Shown piece after piece: positions 22,046-25,914 of a stretch of 25,914 nt of DNA. How positions within the stretch are numbered: the first letter of the stretch is position 1; the number at the start of each line of letters is the position of its first letter. This DNA is from Thermoproteota archaeon (lineage in GTDB: Archaea > Thermoproteota > Methanomethylicia > Nezhaarchaeales > WYZ-LMO8): positions 1 to 25,914 of the forward strand of contig JAAOZJ010000097.1 of NCBI GenBank assembly GCA_011605835.1. Direction: 5' to 3'. The notes under the pieces are model-generated. The model was not told where the DNA came from and made no database searches. It worked only from the letters and a program-made list of their open reading frames with translations. Made by a program: the position numbers and the translations under genes.

Positions 22046-23059
22046 GTGGGGAGAAGCGTTCACCAGCCTCGTCGTGGATCTCTAGGCTTCTATCCGCGGG
22101 TGAGAGCTAGAAGGATCGTCGCTAGAATAAGGAATTGGCCTCAAGTCATCGTCGAGAAGCCGCAGTTGATGGGCTTCGCCGCGTACAAAGCGGGCATGAC
22201 CCACGCCGTCGTAATCGAAGACAGACCGACGAGTCCGTTTTACGGCAAAGAGGTCGTGAAGGCGGTCACCATACTTGATGCCCCGCCCCTCTTTGTGTAC
22301 GGGATTAGGCTCTACTCTTCAACCCTCTATGGGCTTAAGAGCATCTTCGAGGTCCTAGCCGATAACCTCCCAAAAGATCTAGAAAGGAAGACGTCACTCC
22401 CCAAGAACTACAATAAAGAAGAGAAGATAGTTAAGGCCCGACAGTTGTTAAACGAGGTCACAGAGGTTAGGGTGCTCGCATGCACTCAGCCGAGACTGTC
22501 GGGGTTGAGGAAAAAGACCCCCGAGATCATGGAGATAAAGGTCGCGGCTAAGAGCGTCGAAGAGGCTTGGAACTACGCGCTTTCGATACTTGGAAAGGAA
22601 GTAAGGGCATCAGACGTGTTCAAAGAAGGGCAGTACGTCGACGTCATCAGCGTGACCAAGGGTAAGGGCTTTCAAGGGGTGGTGAAGAGGTACGGGGTGA
22701 AGATAATGCCTCGATGGCACAAGCACCGCAAAGGCCATCGAAGGACCGGTACAGCGAGCCCTCAAAAGCCTGACATGATGTATAGCATACCAAGGCCTGG
22801 GCAACTGGGGTTCCACCAGCGGACCGAGTACAACAAGCGCATAATAAAGATTGGAGAAGATGGGTTGAGCGTAACGGTCAAGGGGGGTTTTGTCGGTTAC
22901 GGCATCGTCAGGGGGCCCTACATAGTGTTGCTGGGCTCGGTGCCAGGACCTAGGGGCAGGCTCGTGAGGCTAAGGTTCCCCATGAGGCCTCCCAAGAGCG
23001 CACCCACCACTCCCCCCAAGATAATGAACATCGATGTAGACTCTAAACAGGGTGGTTAG
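22046..23059 (+). CDS. rpl3: 50S ribosomal protein uL3
   Basis: 337 residues, usual for archaea, where the protein is much longer than in bacteria. It binds near the peptidyl transferase centre. Visible: HQPRRGSLGFYPRVRARR at the N-terminus, GFAAYKAGMTHAV, VISVTKGKGFQGVVKRYGVK, and PRWHKHRKGHRRTGTASPQK, whose tip reaches the catalytic centre. The GTG start lies in GGAGTGGGG. It is first in the conserved string uL3-uL4-uL23-uL2. The stop overlaps the uL4 start by 1 base. Confidence 0.97.
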   Translation: MGRSVHQPRRGSLGFYPRVRARRIVARIRNWPQVIVEKPQLMGFAAYKAGMTHAVVIEDRPTSPFYGKEVVKAVTILDAPPLFVYGIRLYSSTLYGLKSIFEVLADNLPKDLERKTSLPKNYNKEEKIVKARQLLNEVTEVRVLACTQPRLSGLRKKTPEIMEIKVAAKSVEEAWNYALSILGKEVRASDVFKEGQYVDVISVTKGKGFQGVVKRYGVKIMPRWHKHRKGHRRTGTASPQKPDMMYSIPRPGQLGFHQRTEYNKRIIKIGEDGLSVTVKGGFVGYGIVRGPYIVLLGSVPGPRGRLVRLRFPMRPPKSAPTTPPKIMNIDVDSKQGG

Positions 23060-23862
23060 TGGTGCAAGGACCTGTCAGGATGGTCACGGTCTACGACCTC
23101 GAAGGGAGGGAGACGGGGAAAGTAGAGTTACCAGAGGTCTTCAGCTACGAGGTCAGAGAGGACGTCATAAAGCGAGCCTACTTAGCGGCGCTCACGGCCA
23201 GAATACAGCCTCAGGGCAGGAACCCCATGGCTGGTAAGAGAACTACGGCTGAAAGCTGGGGAGTGGGCTATGGCATCGCTAGGGTACCTAGAGTCAAGGG
23301 AGAGAGGCATCCACGGGCGGCAAGCGCCGCTTTTGTGACAATGGCCGTCGGGGGAAGGAGAGCCCACGCACCAACCGTCGAGAGGAGGATACGCGAGAGG
23401 ATAAATAAGAAGGAGAGGCGACTCGCCATCAAATCCGCGATAGCCGCGACTGCCGTCAGGGAGCTAGTGGAAAAGAGGGGCCACGTGCTTCCACCTGGAA
23501 TCTCCTTGCCAATAGTGGTGAGGGCTGAGATCGAGGAGATCGAGACGACAAAGCAGGCTAGGGAGTTCTTAGCGAAGATAGGGTTATGGAGTGATGTAGA
23601 GAGGGTGAGCAAAAGAGTCAAGATAAGGGCGGGCAAGGGGAAGATGAGGGGAAGGAGGTATAAGGAAGGCAAAAGTTTGCTCGTGGTCTTCTCCGGAAAG
23701 TGCAAAGCCGTGAAGGCCTTTAGGAACCTCCCGGGGGTCACCGTTGCTTATGTCAAAAATCTCTCGGTCTTGCACTTAGCCCCGGGAGGAGTTCCGGGAC
23801 GCTTGACCGTGTGGAGCGAGGGCGCGATAAAAGCGCTGGCTGAGATGAGGAATGGGGTGTGA
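23059..23862 (+). CDS. rpl4: 50S ribosomal protein uL4
   Basis: 267 residues. The globular part sits on the surface of the large subunit; the loop GVGYGIARVPRVKGERHPRA with the basic VGGRRAHAPTVER (about 70-110) reaches into the exit tunnel. VTVYDLEGRETGKVELPEVF is the typical start, and TVWSEGAIKALAE near the end is typical too. GTG 23059 and GTG 23062 are both possible, with GGTGGT upstream that ends uL3. In several organisms uL4 regulates its own operon; nothing here proves that. Confidence 0.97.
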   Translation: MVQGPVRMVTVYDLEGRETGKVELPEVFSYEVREDVIKRAYLAALTARIQPQGRNPMAGKRTTAESWGVGYGIARVPRVKGERHPRAASAAFVTMAVGGRRAHAPTVERRIRERINKKERRLAIKSAIAATAVRELVEKRGHVLPPGISLPIVVRAEIEEIETTKQAREFLAKIGLWSDVERVSKRVKIRAGKGKMRGRRYKEGKSLLVVFSGKCKAVKAFRNLPGVTVAYVKNLSVLHLAPGGVPGRLTVWSEGAIKALAEMRNGV

Positions 23863-23865
23863 AGG

Positions 23866-24156
23866 GTGAGCAACGAAAAAGTCGGTGAAAAGGTTTTGGA
23901 ATATTACAATGTCGTTCTGAGGCCCGTGGTCTCGGAGAAGGCCCTATCGTTGATCGAAAAGAGCAACACCCTGACCTTCATCGTTGACTTGAGGGCTAAC
24001 AAGCCTCGCATAAAGGAGGCTGTCGAAAAGCTCTTCGAGGTCAAGGTCGAGAAGGTCAATACCCTCATAACCCCAAGAGGGGAGAAGAAGGCCTTTGTGA
24101 AATTAAGGCCCGAGCACAAGGCCTCTGACGTGGCAGTTAAGCTGGGCATCTTGTAG
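23866..24156 (+). CDS. rpl23: 50S ribosomal protein uL23
   Basis: 96 residues. It lines the tunnel exit and is the docking site for SRP and other nascent-chain factors. It reads VVLRPVVSEKALSLIEKSNT, then LTFIVDLRANKPRIKEAVEK and LFEVKVEKVNTLI, the standard uL23 pattern. The GTG start has GGTGTGAAG upstream, overlapping the uL4 stop. An extra N-terminal 14 residues precede the conserved core. Confidence 0.96.
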   Translation: MSNEKVGEKVLEYYNVVLRPVVSEKALSLIEKSNTLTFIVDLRANKPRIKEAVEKLFEVKVEKVNTLITPRGEKKAFVKLRPEHKASDVAVKLGIL

Positions 24157-24166
24157 GGTGATCGTT

Positions 24167-24886
24167 ATGGGCAAGCGCATATTAGCTCAACGCAAAGGTC
24201 GCGGGGGCTCCGTCTTCAGGTCTCCAAGGTGGTTGCACAAAGGTCCTGCCAAGTATCCTAATCTATGTAAGAGGGAGTGCGAAGACGTTATCGAGGGGAA
24301 GGTGGAGGCGATGATCCATGACCCGGGCAGAGGGGCGCCGCTGGCATTGATCAGGTTGCCAGACGGAACGAGGTTCTTCAACGTCGCCGCTGAGGGGATC
24401 AAGGTGGGGCAGAAGATACAGATAGGAGATAGGGCCGAGATAGCTCCGGGCAACATATTGCCCCTCAGAAGCATACCCGATGGGACCAAAGTCTTCAACG
24501 TGGAGCTTTCGTATGGCGATGGTGGACGCCTAGTCAGGGGCTCGGGGTGCTACGCCATAGTATTAAGCCATTCAACTGAGGGCGTGTACATTAGCTTACC
24601 CTCGGGAAAGACAAAGCTCCTCAGCGGCTTGGCGAGGGCAACCATAGGCGTCGTTGCTGGTGGAGGGAGGACAGAGAAGCCCTTCGTGAAGGCTGGCGCT
24701 AAGTATCACCTGTCAAAGGTGAAGGCATGGAAGTACCCTGAGGTCCGCGGCAAGGCAATGGGTGCTTATGCGCATCCCCATGGCGGAGGTGCTCATCCAA
24801 AGGGTGGCCCGCCCGTAAGCCATGGGACGCCTCCAGGAGCAAAAGTTGGGCACATATCCAGCAAGAGGACCGGTAGGAGAGAGTGA
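24167..24886 (+). CDS. rpl2: 50S ribosomal protein uL2
   Basis: 239 residues, archaeal length. It is needed for subunit joining and peptidyl transfer. MGKRILAQRKGRGGSVFRSP is the normal archaeal start and supports ATG 24167, which follows GGTGAT by four bases; GTG 24158 would only add three residues and overlaps that SD. Conserved later blocks are RLVRGSGCYA, TIGVVAGGGRTEKPF and AYAHPHGGGAHPKGG, with the histidine implicated in the catalytic centre. Normally uS19 follows on the same strand; here the next gene converges. Confidence 0.97.
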   Translation: MGKRILAQRKGRGGSVFRSPRWLHKGPAKYPNLCKRECEDVIEGKVEAMIHDPGRGAPLALIRLPDGTRFFNVAAEGIKVGQKIQIGDRAEIAPGNILPLRSIPDGTKVFNVELSYGDGGRLVRGSGCYAIVLSHSTEGVYISLPSGKTKLLSGLARATIGVVAGGGRTEKPFVKAGAKYHLSKVKAWKYPEVRGKAMGAYAHPHGGGAHPKGGPPVSHGTPPGAKVGHISSKRTGRRE

Positions 24887-24915
24887 AAAGGCCAAACCGT
24901 TCATGGATGGACTCG

Positions 24916-24935
24916 AGCCCTTTTTGCCTAGGGCT
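24916..24935. terminator. Hairpin in the convergent gap between uL2 and uS19
   Basis: AGCCCT (24916-24921) and AGGGCT (24930-24935) form a perfect 6-bp inverted repeat with an 8-base loop that begins TTTT. The 76-base gap separates two convergent genes, so a structure usable from both sides would suit a bidirectional terminator. Archaeal termination usually needs a U-tract more than a stem, so this is tentative. Confidence 0.45.
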
Positions 24936-24962
24936 ACGTTTCCATTTCCTCACTACGATGCT

Positions 24963-25355
24963 TTACTTCAGGGGGACGTACATCGAGCTTCGTGTTGCTC
25001 TTAGTCCGGGCTCGCCATGTTCCACCTTCTTGCACGTCGGGGCGAACTCTCCTAGGTAATGACCTATCATCTCTTCCGTTATCGTGACGGGGATGAATTC
25101 TTTACCGTTGTAAACGTGGACGGTCGCGCCGACCATTTCGGGCAATATTATCATGTCCCTGATGTGCGTCCTGACTATTGATCTCTTGCCGCTCTTGAGC
25201 TCTCTTATCTTCTCGAGTAGCTTCCTCTTCTCCTCGTTTAGACCTCTTAAAAGCGACCTCCTCTGCCTCGCTGTGAGCAACCTTATGAACTCGTCCATTG
25301 GCATTTCCAGCAACTGCTCTAAGCTGTAGCCCCTGTACGTGAACTTGCTCGACAT
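24963..25355 (-). CDS. rps19: 30S ribosomal protein uS19, inverted within the uL3-uL22 operon
   Basis: 130 residues, full length. It is a small-subunit head protein that contacts uS13 and 16S rRNA. The N-terminal helical part FTYRGYSLEQLLEMPMDEF and LLTARQRRSLLRG is archaeal/eukaryotic in style. The core then reads RTHIRDMIILPEMVG, VHVYNGKEFIPVTI, EMIGHYLGEFAPT and GLRATRSSMYVPLK, all conserved, so it should be functional. It occupies the exact slot between uL2 and uL22 found across archaea and bacteria, but on the opposite strand. ATG start with GAGTGGT upstream; TATA-like boxes on its strand lie at about 25388-25411. Confidence 0.96.
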   Translation of the reverse strand: MSSKFTYRGYSLEQLLEMPMDEFIRLLTARQRRSLLRGLNEEKRKLLEKIRELKSGKRSIVRTHIRDMIILPEMVGATVHVYNGKEFIPVTITEEMIGHYLGEFAPTCKKVEHGEPGLRATRSSMYVPLK

Positions 25356-25385
25356 GCGACCACTCGCTCCTTTTTTGGCTGCCCT

Positions 25386-25412
25386 AGTTATAAGAGTTAC
25401 CTTATTAAAGCG
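25386..25412. promoter_or_regulatory. Divergent promoter region uS19 (-) / uL22 (+)
   Basis: GTTATAAGAGTTACCTTATTAAAG (25387-25410, given here as two adjoining boxes GTTATAAGAG and CTTATTAAAG) is AT-rich and nearly symmetric. On the minus strand it could start uS19 mRNA 10-25 bases before its ATG. On the plus strand it could start uL22 mRNA near 25430. If uS19 is inverted, uL22 and whatever follows must have a promoter of their own, and this is the best candidate. Confidence 0.55.
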
Positions 25413-25453
25413 GAAACCTAATAGGCGAGAGCCCTTACTTTCCCACCGCTAAC

Positions 25454-25471
25454 AGTACTAAGGAAGGTACT
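25454..25471 (+). promoter_or_regulatory. Small hairpin over the uL22 ribosome-binding region
   Basis: AGTAC (25454-25458) and GTACT (25467-25471) flank the loop TAAGGAAG, which, with the following G, carries the only SD-like purines (AAGGAAGG) before the uL22 ATG at 25475. The fold would display or hide the SD. The stem is only 5 bp. Confidence 0.35.
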
Positions 25472-25474
25472 TCT

Positions 25475-25914
25475 ATGCCGGAGTTCGGTTACTCGCTTCA
25501 AAATTACGAGCCCGAGAAAATGGCCATTGCCAGCGGAAGGGACTTAAGAATAAGCTGGAAAAAGGCGGTAGAGGTTTGTAGATTCATAAAGGGTAGGAAG
25601 CTCAGCGAAGCTAAGGAGCTATTAGAGGGGGTTTTGAAGAGGGAGATAATGGTACCTTTTACCACCTTTAACAGAAAGCGCGCGCACCACGGTAGCATAA
25701 ACAAGCACCCCAGCGGCGGTTACCCGATAAGGGTCGTAAGAGAAGTGTTAAAGATCTTAAAGAACGTAGAGGCCAATGCCGAGAACAAAGGCCTTGACGT
25801 CGAGAGGTTAGTCATAGTGCATGCCGCTGCGCATAAGGGGCCAGTCATCAGGAAGTACATACCGAGGGCTTTCGGTAGAGCCACTCCATTCTTCCAGCAG
25901 CTAGTTCATATAGA
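25475..25914 (+). CDS. rpl22: 50S ribosomal protein uL22 (3' end beyond window)
   Basis: 146 codons are visible without a stop. The protein starts MPEFGYSLQNYEPEKMAIAS and has GRDLRISWKKAVEVCRFIKG, the archaeal uL22 pattern, then KRAHHGSINKHPSGGYP, VIVHAAAHKGP, and PRAFGRATPFFQQLVHI near the end. It lines the exit tunnel. In archaea it is about 150-155 residues, so only a few residues are missing. uS3 would be expected next. ATG start 119 bases after the divergent uS19 start. Confidence 0.95.
   Translation, partial: MPEFGYSLQNYEPEKMAIASGRDLRISWKKAVEVCRFIKGRKLSEAKELLEGVLKREIMVPFTTFNRKRAHHGSINKHPSGGYPIRVVREVLKILKNVEANAENKGLDVERLVIVHAAAHKGPVIRKYIPRAFGRATPFFQQLVHI

Noticed and set aside
24887..24962. 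A remnant of a normally oriented uS19 after uL2
   Set aside because: The 76 bases translate to nothing like uS19 in any plus frame; the reversed copy is the only one.
1..25914. Mobile elements, CRISPR arrays, rRNA, attachment sites, toxin-antitoxin or defence genes
   Set aside because: Searched by eye on both strands: no transposase, integrase, repeat-spacer pattern, long direct or terminal inverted repeats, or rRNA sequence. The tRNA-Ser 3' end is not duplicated nearby as an attachment site would be.

Overview
The window is a gene-dense piece of an archaeal chromosome. Every recognisable gene is an archaeal or eukaryote-like information-processing gene: Rpo4, Rpo11, TFS, Csl4, PCNA, PriS/PriL, GINS, SRP54, Dph2, Pus10, Nop10, aIF2-alpha, AglB and eL/eS ribosomal proteins. 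About half of the starts are GTG or TTG, often behind GGTGA- or GAGG-type Shine-Dalgarno (SD) sequences. Arginine is mostly AGG/AGA, and AT-rich TATA-like boxes precede the transcription units. The proteins are short and rich in charged residues, as in thermophiles. Gene content and order (dph2-METTL5-csl4-rpo11-TFS-PCNA-priL-priS-gins-eL42-eS27-aIF2a-nop10) suggest the TACK superphylum, but I cannot place the organism more precisely.

Layout. (A) 1-5735: mostly leftward genes: srp54, pus10, [eL21 on the opposite strand], rpo4, a DUF655 protein, rsmA, a HemK/PrmC-like methyltransferase and a SpoU/TrmJ-like methyltransferase cut by the window edge. (B) 5796-14186: one long rightward run from dph2 to nop10, with most genes overlapping or only a few bases apart. 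It joins diphthamide synthesis, RNA modification, the exosome, RNA polymerase, the replication core, ribosomal proteins, initiation factor 2-alpha and the H/ACA RNP. (C) 14269-16197: aglB on the minus strand. (D) 16459-20225: ileS, tRNA-Ser(UGA) and archease, rightward. (E) 20240-20962: a left-handed beta-helix acyltransferase, minus strand. (F) 21099-25914: a SPOUT methyltransferase (COG2106), then the start of the universal ribosomal operon uL3-uL4-uL23-uL2, uS19 on the minus strand, and uL22 running off the right edge. No stretch over 300 bases lacks a gene; the longest gap, 16198-16458, holds promoters and small inverted repeats.

The most striking observation is structural. Two ribosomal protein genes, eL21 (between pus10 and rpo4) and uS19 (between uL2 and uL22), sit where archaeal synteny puts them, but each alone is flipped to the strand opposite its neighbours. 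Each flip splits a normally continuous operon and places a divergent AT-rich promoter region at the head of the flipped gene. I found no mobile element, CRISPR array, defence system, rRNA or integration site. The rest is core genome, with smaller curiosities: a degenerate DUF99-like protein between Rpo11 and TFS, an unexplained hairpin upstream of ileS, and a hairpin over the uL22 ribosome-binding region.
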